Assembly: GCA_024236495.1 (NCBI GenBank)
Contig: JACKKJ010000001.1
Location: 124,001-188,000 of the forward strand
Length of the DNA stretch: 64,000 nt
Source of the DNA: Paracoccaceae bacterium
GTDB taxonomy: Bacteria; Pseudomonadota; Alphaproteobacteria; Rhodobacterales; Rhodobacteraceae
Reading direction: 5' to 3'
This document shows, piece by piece, positions 50,118 through 58,600 of this stretch. Below the pieces are notes generated by a model. That model had not been told where the DNA came from, did no database searches, and saw nothing but the letters and a program-made list of their open reading frames with translations. The position numbers and the translations under genes are program-made. Positions within the stretch are counted from its first letter, which is position 1, and every line of letters starts with the position of its first letter.

Positions 50118-51464
50118 ATGACGAAAAGCCATCTCTTCTACCAGACCAACAGCAGCCGCCCGGTCCTTGCCGAGGCGCGCGGGATCTACATGTGGGACGT
50201 TCACGGCAAGCGCTATATCGACGGCTCGTCCGGCTCGATGGTGTCAAACATCGGCCATTCCAACCCGCGCGTGCTGGACGCCATGCGCCGCCAGATGGAA
50301 AAATCGACCTTTGGCTACCGGCTGCACTTTGAGACCGAACCGGGCGAGAAGCTCGCCAGCAAGGTCGCCGGGCTGACACCCGAGGGGCTGGAAAAGGTCT
50401 TCTTCGTCTCCGGCGGTTCCGAGGCAGTTGAAAGCGCCATAAAGATCGCCCGTCAATATTCTGTTGCCGTTGGACAATCCTCGCGATGGAAAGTCATTTC
50501 GCGGGCGCCGTCCTACCATGGCTCCACGCTCGGGGCGCTGGCGTTGACCAGCTACACGCCGCTGACCCGGCCATTCGAACCGATGATGCAGGCGATGCCC
50601 AAGATCCCCGCACCGCGTGCCTATCTCGACGGGCTTGATCCCGACGATCCCGCGACCGGCGCCCATTATGCCGCGATGCTGGAGGCGAAGATCATCGAGG
50701 AGGGGCCGGAAACCGTCCTGGCCTTCATCCACGAACCGGTGGGCGGGGCGTCGACGGGGGCGCTTGTGCCGCCGGCGGGCTACATGCAGGCGGTGCGCGA
50801 CATCTGCGACCGCCACGGCGTCCTTCTCATCCATGACGAGGTGATGTCGGGCGGCGGGCGGACCGGCCTTTTCCTTGGCGCCGATCACTGGGGCGTCGCC
50901 CCGGACATCATTGCCATCTCGAAAGGGTTCGGCGCGGGTTACGCGCCGCTTGGCGCGATGATCGCCCACGACCGGATCGTCGACCCGGTGCTGAAGGCCG
51001 GTGGCTTCATGCACGGCCATACCTATGCCGGCAATCCGCTGGCCTGCGCGGCCGGGCTGGCCGTCCTCGAGGAGATCGAGGCGGGTGGGATGATGCAGAA
51101 CGCCGCCGCGACCGGCGCGATCCTCAAGTCGCGGCTTGGCGACCTGATGCAGCGCTACGGCATCATTGGCGACGTGCGCGGCAAGGGGCTGCTTCTGGCG
51201 TTCGAACTGGTGGCCGACCGCCAGAGCATGCGGCCCCTGCCCAGGGAACTGAACGCACATGCCGAACTTGTCGATCTGGCCTACGAGGAGGGGTTGATCA
51301 TCTATTCCCGCCGCACCCGCGACGGGCTTGAGGGCGACCATTTCCTGGTCTGCCCGCCGATGATCACCACCCCCGACCAGGTCGAGGAGATCATGACGAT
51401 GCTGACGGCGGCGCTGGACCGCTTCGTGCACCGCATCCAACCGGCGCTGGAGAGGAGCGCCTGA
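50118..51464 (+). CDS. Class III PLP-dependent aminotransferase
   Basis: 448 residues: N-terminal ARGIYMWDVHGKRYIDGSSG, FVSGGSEAVESAIKIARQY, PSYHGSTLGALALT, LLIHDEVMSGGGRTGLFLGA, then ISKGFGAGYAPLGA with the PLP Lys, and HGHTYAGNPLACAAGLAVLE. Class III transaminases act on omega-amino groups (beta-alanine, GABA, putrescine, 5-aminovalerate). It sits 6 nt before the BKACE gene, so its product may be the beta-keto acid that BKACE cleaves. Confidence 0.9.
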   Translation: MTKSHLFYQTNSSRPVLAEARGIYMWDVHGKRYIDGSSGSMVSNIGHSNPRVLDAMRRQMEKSTFGYRLHFETEPGEKLASKVAGLTPEGLEKVFFVSGGSEAVESAIKIARQYSVAVGQSSRWKVISRAPSYHGSTLGALALTSYTPLTRPFEPMMQAMPKIPAPRAYLDGLDPDDPATGAHYAAMLEAKIIEEGPETVLAFIHEPVGGASTGALVPPAGYMQAVRDICDRHGVLLIHDEVMSGGGRTGLFLGADHWGVAPDIIAISKGFGAGYAPLGAMIAHDRIVDPVLKAGGFMHGHTYAGNPLACAAGLAVLEEIEAGGMMQNAAATGAILKSRLGDLMQRYGIIGDVRGKGLLLAFELVADRQSMRPLPRELNAHAELVDLAYEEGLIIYSRRTRDGLEGDHFLVCPPMITTPDQVEEIMTMLTAALDRFVHRIQPALERSA

Positions 51465-51470
51465 CCCCGC

Positions 51471-52397
51471 ATGTCGAAGATCATCATCACCTGCGCCGTC
51501 ACCGGGTCGATCCACACGCCGTCGATGTCGCCCTATCTGCCGGTGACGGCCAAGGACATCGCCGCGCAGGCGATCGGCGCGGCGAAGGCCGGCGCGGCGA
51601 TCCTGCACCTGCACGCCCGCGACCCGCAGACCGGCCGCCCCTCGGCGTCGGTGGACCACTACCGCGCCTTCCTTCCGGCGATCGGCGCCGGTTGCGACGC
51701 GGTCGTCAACCTGACGACCGGCGGCAGCGCGGTGATGACGCTGGAGGATCGGCTTGCCGCCCCGCTGGCCCTGCGGCCGGAGATGTGTTCGCTCAACATG
51801 GGGTCGATGAACTTCGCGCTTTACCCGATGCTCGGTCGGCGGACCGAATGGCTCCACGACTGGGAAGAACCCTTCCTGCGCAATTCCGACGATCTCGTCT
51901 TCAAGAACACCCCGCGTGACATCGAAGGCGTCCTGCGCCGGATGGGCCAGGAACGCGGCGCGCGGTTCGAATTCGAATGCTACGACGTGAGCCATCTCTA
52001 CATGCTCAGGCATTTCGTGGATCGCGGCCTTGTCGAGGGGCGTGTTTTCATCCAGTTCGTGATGGGCGTTCTGGGCGGCATCGCCGCCGAACCGGAGCAT
52101 CTCGATCACCTCAAGGCGACCGCCGACCGGCTTTTCGGCGCGGGCTACAGCTTTTCGGTCCTGGCCGCCGGGCGCCAGCAGATGCCCCTTGCCGAACGGT
52201 CGGCCGCGATGGGCGGACATGTGCGCGTCGGCCTTGAGGACAACCTCTACCTGTCCAGGGGCGTCCTTGCCCGGTCGAATGCCGAACAGGTAGAAAAGGT
52301 GCGCACGCTGGTCGAGGGGCTGGGACGGACAGTCGCGACCCCCGACGAGGCGCGGGCGATGCTTGACCTCAAGGGCGCCGGGGCGGTGGGGTTCTGA
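51471..52397 (+). CDS. Beta-keto acid cleavage enzyme (BKACE, DUF849)
   Basis: A 308-residue zinc TIM-barrel: KIIITCAVTGSIHTPSMSPY, AILHLHARDPQTGRPS (Zn His-x-His), VVNLTTGG, ECYDVSHLY, and GGHVRVGLEDNLYLSRGVLA carrying the catalytic Glu/Asp region. Enzymes of this family condense a beta-keto acid with acetyl-CoA to give acetoacetate and a new acyl-CoA; the founding member is Kce of lysine fermentation. The substrate of this subgroup is not identifiable. It is flanked by the transaminase and a GNAT gene with no gap. Confidence 0.9.
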   Translation: MSKIIITCAVTGSIHTPSMSPYLPVTAKDIAAQAIGAAKAGAAILHLHARDPQTGRPSASVDHYRAFLPAIGAGCDAVVNLTTGGSAVMTLEDRLAAPLALRPEMCSLNMGSMNFALYPMLGRRTEWLHDWEEPFLRNSDDLVFKNTPRDIEGVLRRMGQERGARFEFECYDVSHLYMLRHFVDRGLVEGRVFIQFVMGVLGGIAAEPEHLDHLKATADRLFGAGYSFSVLAAGRQQMPLAERSAAMGGHVRVGLEDNLYLSRGVLARSNAEQVEKVRTLVEGLGRTVATPDEARAMLDLKGAGAVGF

Positions 52398-52883
52398 ATG
52401 GCCGATGACATCACGTTCCGCCTGGCCGGGGCTGAAGATGCCGCGCGGCTGAACGCGGCGCTGAGGGCGCTGTCGGACGATCTGGGCGACACCCACAAGG
52501 CCACCGACGACGACATCCTGCGCGCGGGCTTCGGCAAAGACCCGGCCTTCCGCGCGATCCTTGCACTTCGCGGGGACGCGGTGGTCGGCGTTGCCGTCTT
52601 CTCCGCGCTTTATTCGACAACGCGGGCGCGGGCGGGGGCCTATGTCTCGGACCTTTGGGTGGCCGAGGCGGCGCGCGGCGCGCGCATCGGGCCGAGGCTT
52701 CTGGCCTTTGTGCGCGACGACATCGCGGCGCGCTGGGGGGGCGGGTTCATCCGCCTTGCGGTCTACACCGACAATTCGCGCGCAGTCGACTTCTACCGGC
52801 GGATGGGATTTTCCGCGCAATCGGGCGAGGTCGGGATGATCCTTGAGGGCGCGGCACTCGCCGCGATCGGCGCCCCAGACTGA
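52398..52883 (+). CDS. GNAT-family acetyltransferase
   Basis: 161 residues of the GNAT fold: ITFRLAGAEDAARLNAALRA, VVGVAVFSALYSTTRARAGA, YVSDLWVAEAARGARIGPRL (acetyl-CoA pyrophosphate region), AVYTDNSRAVDFYRRMGF. It starts immediately after the BKACE stop (TGA-ATG). Spermidine/diamine acetyltransferase-like proteins have this pattern, so acetylation of an amine intermediate is possible but unproven. Confidence 0.82.
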   Translation: MADDITFRLAGAEDAARLNAALRALSDDLGDTHKATDDDILRAGFGKDPAFRAILALRGDAVVGVAVFSALYSTTRARAGAYVSDLWVAEAARGARIGPRLLAFVRDDIAARWGGGFIRLAVYTDNSRAVDFYRRMGFSAQSGEVGMILEGAALAAIGAPD

Positions 52884-52922
52884 GCCGGACCATAAGGCCG
52901 CGGCCGCGTCCGGCCCCGCCTG

Positions 52923-55004
52923 TCAGGGTGTGATCGGGTCGTGGGGCAAAAGTTCCGCGATCTCGCGCCGGAAGCTCAGCTCGTCGCCACGGTCCGGCGT
53001 GTCCAGTTCCTCCGCCCAGCGCCGGCCCGCATAGGTCGCCCAGGCGATCGGCCCCGGCGCCTCTGCATCGCCGATCAGCTTCAGCGACCGGATGCCTGCC
53101 CCTTGCCAGTCAAGCGCCCGGACCGACCGGAAAAGCGCGTCGTCGGGGATGCGCGACGTGACCAGCACCACGGCGTCGGCAGCAACTGCGGACTGGCGGC
53201 CCGTCCAGGTGCAGCCAAGCACGACCTCCCGCGCGGCGATCGCCTCGGGCGCCTTGCTCAGGTGCATCTCGACCCCGATCTCCAGGAGCCGCCGCATGAT
53301 CGTGCCCTGTTCCAGCGTGTTGTCCGTCCATTCCGCCACCTTCACGGCGGGGGTGACGAAATCGACCGTGCAGCCCCGCGAAACCAGAAGTTCCGCAAGA
53401 ACCGATCCCATGTAGAAATGGTCGTCGTCGTAAAGGACGACGCGCCCCCCTTCCGGCAGGTTCCCAGCCATCAGGTCGTCGGGCGTGAAAAGGGGCATCG
53501 CCGGGTCGGTCGGGATCGGATGCAGGTGCAGCCGCGCGACAGCATCGCGGCGCCAATGGCTCCCGGTGGCGATGGCGACGTGATCGGCCCCCATCGACAG
53601 GATGTCTTCAGCCGTCAGGCGGCTGTCGCGATAGATCTCCACATTGGTCATGGGCGCCATCTGGCCGGTCCGGTAGTCGGCCACCCGCCCCCAGGCGGAC
53701 AGGCCGGGCAGCGCGCGTTCCCGCGCCACGCGCCCGCCAAGCGTGGTCGTCGCCTCCGCCAGGGTGACCTGGTAGCCGCGCCGGGCGGCCTGCAACGCGG
53801 CCTCGAGCCCGGCAGGTCCCGCGCCCACGATCAGCACGCTTTCCGACACCCCCTTCGGGCGGGCGCGGTCCGGGTGCCAGCCCTTGCGCCATTCCTCCAT
53901 GAAGGCGGTGTTCTGGGTGCAGCGGGAAATCCCTTGCGTCAGGTCGCCGGAGACGCAGATGTTGCAGCCGATGCATTCGCGGATGTCTTCGTAGCGCCCT
54001 TCCTGAACCTTTACGGGCAGGAATGGATCGGCGATCGACGGGCGCGCCGCGCCGATGAAATCCAGAACGCCGGACTTGATCTGGCGGACCATGGCATCTG
54101 GGCTGGTGAAGCGGCCGACACCCACCACGGGCTTCGAGGTCAGATCGCGGATCCCACTGACCAGATCCTCCTGCGCGCCCTCGGGCTTGAAACGCGAGGT
54201 GCCGGAGCAGTTTTCCCAGGTGCCATGCGCCAGATCCCAGATGTCGGGCAGGTCGCCGTGCATTTCGATGAAGTCGCGCAACTCGGCGTTGGAAAAGCCG
54301 AACGCGCCGCCCTCGTGCAGCGACATGCGCAGGGATACGGCCATCTCGCCCCGGGTTTCCTCGCGCGCCTCCTCGACCACCTCGCGCAGGAAGCGGCCGC
54401 GGTTTTCCAGCGAACCGCCGTATTCGTCGGTCCGCTGGTTCGTCGCGCGCGACAGGAAATGCTGCAAGATGCCGAAGCCATGCGCACCGTAAAGGCAGAC
54501 CAAGTCGAAACCGGCCTGCTGGCTGCGGCGAAAGGCGTTGCGGAACCAACGGCGCAGGTCGCGGATGTCTTCCCTGTCCATCGTCCGGGCCTGCACCGGA
54601 TCGGAGGTGAAGGTGAGGATCGGTCCGCCGGTGACGGCCAGCGGCACCTCGCGCGAATAGAGGTTCGGGCCGTTGATGCCGGAATAGGCAAGCTGGATGC
54701 CCGCCAGCGCCCCGTGCGACTTCATCGCCTCGGCCATACGCGCAAGCGCGGGGATGTCGCGGTCGTCCCAGAGATGCTGTTCGATGAAGGGGGTGATTTC
54801 CGAACTGGGGTGGATCTCGGTCTGTTCGGTGAAGATCACGCCCCAGCCGCCCTCGGCCTTGGTGCGGCGCATCTCGACCACGGCAGAGGGGTCGCGATAA
54901 CCGCCGCCATTGCAGTGCGGCACCTGGTAGAAGCGATTCTTCGCCATCTTCGGGCCGATCTGCATCGGCGTGAACAGGATGTCGTGGCGGGGATCGCGGG
55001 TCAT
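52923..55004 (-). CDS. Trimethylamine-dehydrogenase-like iron-sulfur flavoprotein
   Basis: 693 residues with the TMADH/dimethylamine/histamine dehydrogenase layout: an old-yellow-enzyme barrel (DILFTPMQIGP...NRFYQVPHCNGGG, where Cys31 is the 6-S-cysteinyl-FMN site), a 4Fe-4S motif C-x2-C-x2-C-x11-C in ECIGCNICVSGDLTQGISRC, and ADP/FAD domains (SVLIVGAGPAGLEAALQAAR, LIGDAEAPGPIAWATYAGRR). Two of three aromatic residues forming the trimethylammonium bowl in TMADH are replaced (Tyr60 position Gln; Trp355 position Gly). The substrate is therefore probably another amine. It overlaps the nitrilase-family stop by 4 nt. Confidence 0.88.
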   Translation of the reverse strand: MTRDPRHDILFTPMQIGPKMAKNRFYQVPHCNGGGYRDPSAVVEMRRTKAEGGWGVIFTEQTEIHPSSEITPFIEQHLWDDRDIPALARMAEAMKSHGALAGIQLAYSGINGPNLYSREVPLAVTGGPILTFTSDPVQARTMDREDIRDLRRWFRNAFRRSQQAGFDLVCLYGAHGFGILQHFLSRATNQRTDEYGGSLENRGRFLREVVEEAREETRGEMAVSLRMSLHEGGAFGFSNAELRDFIEMHGDLPDIWDLAHGTWENCSGTSRFKPEGAQEDLVSGIRDLTSKPVVGVGRFTSPDAMVRQIKSGVLDFIGAARPSIADPFLPVKVQEGRYEDIRECIGCNICVSGDLTQGISRCTQNTAFMEEWRKGWHPDRARPKGVSESVLIVGAGPAGLEAALQAARRGYQVTLAEATTTLGGRVARERALPGLSAWGRVADYRTGQMAPMTNVEIYRDSRLTAEDILSMGADHVAIATGSHWRRDAVARLHLHPIPTDPAMPLFTPDDLMAGNLPEGGRVVLYDDDHFYMGSVLAELLVSRGCTVDFVTPAVKVAEWTDNTLEQGTIMRRLLEIGVEMHLSKAPEAIAAREVVLGCTWTGRQSAVAADAVVLVTSRIPDDALFRSVRALDWQGAGIRSLKLIGDAEAPGPIAWATYAGRRWAEELDTPDRGDELSFRREIAELLPHDPITP

Positions 55005-55759
55005 TTCACATGCCTCAGGTCAGCGGTCTGGGTCGAAAGCCGGGCCGGGTCGCGGGGTGGAACCTCGGCAACCAGGAGGGCGGGATGGTCGCCCGCAAGG
55101 GCCAGAACCTCGCCGTGCGGGCCGACGATCTGGGAACCGCCGACATAGGTCAGGTCGCCCTCGCTGCCGCAATAGTTGGCATAGGCGATGGTGACGGCGT
55201 GGTTGGCGGCCATGGCGGGGACGGTGTAGCGGACCACATGGGTAAATGGCATCATGTTTGCCGTCGGGTTCAGGATGACGGTCGCCCCCCGGTCCGCCAG
55301 CGCCTTCACATGGGGGGCGAATTCCACGTCGTAGCAGATCAGGAGCGCGGCGGTTTCGCCCGCCAGCGGGAAAAGCGCATAGGCATCCCCCGGCGCATAG
55401 ATCGCGCGCTCGCGGGGGCCATAAAGCTGGACCTTGCGGTAGTTGGCCAGAAGCCCGCCATCAGGTCCGAAACAGGCCGCCGCGTTATAGACGCTGTCAC
55501 CGTCGCGCTGCGCATAGCCAACGACCAGCGCGCAGCCCGTCTTGCGGGCTGAATCGGCCAGCCGGCGCATCGGCGCGCTGTCGATCTCCAGCGCCCGCGC
55601 CGGAATGTCGTCCTGGTTGTAGCCGGGAAGCCAGACCTCGGGCAGGACCAGCGCCGCGGCCCCCATCGCGGCGGCCGCCGCCAGCGCCCGTTCGGCTTCG
55701 GCCAGGCCGGTTTCCAGATCCGATGCGGGCGAAGCGCCCTGCCAGGTTGCCAATCGCAT
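55001..55759 (-). CDS. Carbon-nitrogen hydrolase (nitrilase superfamily)
   Basis: 252 residues with the Glu-Lys-Cys triad: Glu in LVLPEVWLPGYN, Lys in LANYRKVQLYGPRE, Cys in ALLICYDVEFAP. The length suits N-carbamoylputrescine amidase or omega-amidase-like enzymes. Downstream of a polyamine-type importer it may hydrolyse an amide or carbamoyl group on an imported amine. ATGA overlap with the TMADH-like gene indicates coupling. Confidence 0.87.
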   Translation of the reverse strand: MRLATWQGASPASDLETGLAEAERALAAAAAMGAAALVLPEVWLPGYNQDDIPARALEIDSAPMRRLADSARKTGCALVVGYAQRDGDSVYNAAACFGPDGGLLANYRKVQLYGPRERAIYAPGDAYALFPLAGETAALLICYDVEFAPHVKALADRGATVILNPTANMMPFTHVVRYTVPAMAANHAVTIAYANYCGSEGDLTYVGGSQIVGPHGEVLALAGDHPALLVAEVPPRDPARLSTQTADLRHVK

Positions 55760-55815
55760 GCGTCACCTTTCCAGGGCGTCAGGTTCCCGGGTCTTGCGAA
55801 GACGGGAGGGGGTCA

Positions 55816-55838
55816 GGGGGCGGACGGTGCCCGCCCCC
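55816..55838 (-). promoter_or_regulatory. Intercistronic stem-loop after the potF-like gene
   Basis: GGGGGCGG (55816-55823) pairs with CCGCCCCC (55831-55838) around a 7-nt loop in the 88-bp gap between the binding-protein gene and the nitrilase gene. No T-run follows on the minus strand. It likely stabilises the binding-protein mRNA or attenuates the catabolic genes behind it. Confidence 0.55.
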
Positions 55839-55847
55839 GCTGCCGGA

Positions 55848-56864
55848 CTATTTCTTGAGGTTGGTCCAGACGGCATCGTAAAGCTTCTGGGTTTCCTCGT
55901 CGCAGGCTTCGATGAAGAAGCCCTTCTGATCCGCCGGCGGGTTGTTTTCGGGGCTGTTCCTGATCTCGTCGTCCAGGAACGGCTCCACCCCGGTCACGCC
56001 CGCGCTGTAGGCGGCGTAGTTCGTGACGGCGGCGGCGTTTTCGGGATCAAGCAGGAAGTTCATGAACTTCAGCGCGTTGTCGCGGTTCGGCGCATCCTTG
56101 AGCAGGACGACGTTGTCCATCCAGACGACGTAACCTTCCTTCGGGAAGGCGTATTCGACGTTCGCGCCCTCGGCCCGCGCCTTCGACGAGAAGCCGTTGT
56201 AGATCATCCCCGCCGCCGCGTCGCCGCTGACCAGAACGTCCTTCGCGGTGTCAGACCCGAAGGAGGCCCAGTGGGTCTTGGCGTTGACCAGCATCTCGTT
56301 CAGCGCCTTCAGCTGTTCGCGATCCTGCGTGCACTGGGGGATGCCAAGATAGATGGACCCGAGCGTCAGCACCTCGCCCTGGCTGTCGAGGACGTTGATC
56401 TTGCCTTGAAGCTCTGCCGGGGGATTGAAGATGATGCCAAGGCTGCCGATGTCGTCCTTGTAGACATCGCGGTTCACGCTGAACGCGGTGGATCCCCACT
56501 GATAGGGGATCGACGAATGGCGGCCCGGATCGAAGGGCACGTCAAGCCACTGCGGCGCGATATTGCCGAAGTTCGGCAGATCTTCGGGCGCGAAGTTGTC
56601 CAAGAGCCCTTCGTCGCCCATGATCTTGACCATGTAGTCGCCGGGCACGGCCACGTCATACTGGCCCATCTTGCCGGCCTTGAGCGCGGCAAGCATCGCC
56701 TCGTTGCTGTCATATGTGTCGATGGTGACGTCGATGCCGGTTTCGGCCTCGAACTTCTGGACCAGTTCCTCGGGGATGTATTCGAACCAGTGATAGACCT
56801 TCAGCTCCCCTTCCGCGAAGGCGGGGCTGGCCAGAAGGCAAGTGCCGAGCAACAGTTTCTTCAT
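55848..56864 (-). CDS. potF: Polyamine-type ABC transporter substrate-binding protein
   Basis: 338 residues: signal KKLLLGTCLLASPAFA, then the PotD/PotF pattern (ELKVYHWFEYIPEELVQKFE, VTIDTYDSNEAMLAALKAG, YDVAVPGDYMVKIM, PYQWGSTAFSVNRD). It binds putrescine/spermidine-like amines in the periplasm; the exact ligand is unknown. It is downstream of its own ATPase and permease genes, a less common order. The gene symbol is by family. Confidence 0.88.
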   Translation of the reverse strand: MKKLLLGTCLLASPAFAEGELKVYHWFEYIPEELVQKFEAETGIDVTIDTYDSNEAMLAALKAGKMGQYDVAVPGDYMVKIMGDEGLLDNFAPEDLPNFGNIAPQWLDVPFDPGRHSSIPYQWGSTAFSVNRDVYKDDIGSLGIIFNPPAELQGKINVLDSQGEVLTLGSIYLGIPQCTQDREQLKALNEMLVNAKTHWASFGSDTAKDVLVSGDAAAGMIYNGFSSKARAEGANVEYAFPKEGYVVWMDNVVLLKDAPNRDNALKFMNFLLDPENAAAVTNYAAYSAGVTGVEPFLDDEIRNSPENNPPADQKGFFIEACDEETQKLYDAVWTNLKK

Positions 56865-56882
56865 CGTGGTCTCCTTGTCGGA

Positions 56883-57683
56883 TTACGGGGTCTTTTGCCC
56901 CTTGCGGTTGATCAGGTAGGCGGCGGTGACGAACAGGACGCTGACACCCAGCATCAGCGTTGAAATGGCCATGATGTTGGGCTTGATGCCCTGCTTGACA
57001 CTGCCGAAGATCGCGGTGGGAAGCGTCTCCATCCCCGCGCCCTTGACGAAGTTGGTGATGATGAAATCGTCAAGCGAGATGATGAAGGCCAGAAGCCAGC
57101 CCGACACGATCCCCGGCATCATCAGCGGCAAGAGGATCAGCCGGAATGCCTGGGCGCGGGTGGCGTAAAGATCGCGGGCGGCCTGTTCGTAGTGCCCCTC
57201 GATCCCTTCCAGCCGGGCCGCGATGGGCAGGTAGGCGAAGGGAATGCAGAAGGTCAGATGCGCCAGCAGGATCGTCAGGTACCCCGTCGTCAGCCCGATG
57301 GTCGAGAAGAAGATCAGCGTCGAAACCGCGATGACGATTTCCGGCACCATCAGCGGCAGGTTGATCAGCGCGAAGCTTGCCTGGCGACCCCGGAAGACAC
57401 CGCCCCGGATCATCGCGAGCGCTGCCGCGGTGGCGATGGCGGTGGCGGCGGTGGAGGCGATCAGCGCGATGGTCAGCGAGTTCCAGGCGGCCTGGCCGAA
57501 ACGCCCGGCCTCGGGCCCGGTGAAGACATCGCCGTACCAGCGCAGCGAGACGCCCCCCCACTGGGTGATCGAGGTCGAGCCGTTGAAGCTGTAGACCGCA
57601 ACGACCGCAAGCGGCGCGTAAAGCACGACAAGGCAGATGATCGTCATGGCCAGAAAGCCCGGATAGTGGCGCACCCCCTTCAT
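56883..57683 (-). CDS. potI: Polyamine-type ABC transporter permease (PotI/PotC family)
   Basis: 266 residues with six hydrophobic segments and the BPD_transp_1 coupling motif (EQAARDLYATRAQAFRLILL). The N-terminal FLAMTIICLVVLYAPLAVVA and STSITQWGGVSLRWYGDVF are typical of PotC/PotI. The ATG at 57683 overlaps the potH stop (ATGA). Together with PotH it forms the membrane channel. Confidence 0.9.
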   Translation of the reverse strand: MKGVRHYPGFLAMTIICLVVLYAPLAVVAVYSFNGSTSITQWGGVSLRWYGDVFTGPEAGRFGQAAWNSLTIALIASTAATAIATAAALAMIRGGVFRGRQASFALINLPLMVPEIVIAVSTLIFFSTIGLTTGYLTILLAHLTFCIPFAYLPIAARLEGIEGHYEQAARDLYATRAQAFRLILLPLMMPGIVSGWLLAFIISLDDFIITNFVKGAGMETLPTAIFGSVKQGIKPNIMAISTLMLGVSVLFVTAAYLINRKGQKTP

Positions 57684-58600
57684 CTGCGCGCCCCCCGTGC
57701 CTGCGCCCGCGCGTAAAGGATCAGCACCGTCATGACCAAGGTCATCAGGATCATCGCAACCGCCGCACCGAAGGGCCAGTTGCCCTGGCTGCCCTTGAAC
57801 TGTTCGTCGATCAGGCTGCCCAGCATGAAGGTCTTGGCCCCACCCAGAAGGTCCGGCGCCAGGAACGCCCCGAGCGAGGGGACGAAGACAAGGATGCAGC
57901 CCGCGACGATGCCCGGCTTGACCACCGGCAGGACGACCTCGCGCAGCGTCGCGAGGCGGCTGGCGTAAAGATCCGCCGCGGCTTCGGAAAGCGCGAAGTT
58001 GTAGCGTTCGACGGCGGCGTAGATCGGCAGGACCATGAAGGGCAGGTAGCTGTAGAACAGCCCCAGCTGCACCGCGAGGTTGGTGTTGACGAGCGGAAGC
58101 GGCGTGTCGATCAGCCCGATCGCCATCAGGCTTTCGTTCAGGGGGCCGGTCTCGCGGATCAGGAACTTCAGCGACACGGTGCGGATCAGCAGGTTTACCC
58201 AGTAGGGGATGGTTATCAGGAAAAGCCACACGCCGCGCGACCGCGCCGGCCGGGTGGCGATGAACCAGGCCGTGGGAAAGCCGATGAAAAGGCACAGAAG
58301 CGTCGCCAGACCCGCCTGCCAGATCGACCTCCAGAAGATCCCGATATAGGTCCATTCGATGCGCGCCGGTTCGTCGCCGAAAAGCCCGCGCGTGATGAAG
58401 AACTGGTCATAGGCCGCCAGCGTGAAATCCCAGATCACGCCGCCGCGAAACTCCTTGGTCAGGAAGGAATAGACCGCCATCAGGCAGACCGGCAGCACCA
58501 TCAGGATGCCGACGACCGCCCAGGTCGGCAACAGAAGCGGCCGCACCAGCCCCGCATAGGTCGCGTCACCCGACGCGCCGGAAGGCCCCGGCCCCGCCAT
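57680..58600 (-). CDS. potH: Polyamine-type ABC transporter permease (PotH/PotB family)
   Basis: 306 residues: LPTWAVVGILMVLPVCLMAV (first helix), IPYWVNLLIRTVSLKFLIRE (the PotB/PotH hallmark), YSYLPFMVLPIYAAVE, and the EAA loop EAAADLYASRLATLREVVLP. The start overlaps the ATPase stop by one base (TGATG). Confidence 0.9.
   Translation of the reverse strand: MAGPGPSGASGDATYAGLVRPLLLPTWAVVGILMVLPVCLMAVYSFLTKEFRGGVIWDFTLAAYDQFFITRGLFGDEPARIEWTYIGIFWRSIWQAGLATLLCLFIGFPTAWFIATRPARSRGVWLFLITIPYWVNLLIRTVSLKFLIRETGPLNESLMAIGLIDTPLPLVNTNLAVQLGLFYSYLPFMVLPIYAAVERYNFALSEAAADLYASRLATLREVVLPVVKPGIVAGCILVFVPSLGAFLAPDLLGGAKTFMLGSLIDEQFKGSQGNWPFGAAVAMILMTLVMTVLILYARAQARGARR

Noticed and set aside
50244..52820. 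858-residue minus-strand frame opposite the transaminase and BKACE genes
   Set aside because: Shadow frame of well-supported enzymes; no ribosome site or homology seen.
52941..55148. 735-residue plus-strand frame opposite the TMADH-like gene
   Set aside because: Antisense of a gene with clear FMN, 4Fe-4S and FAD motifs.
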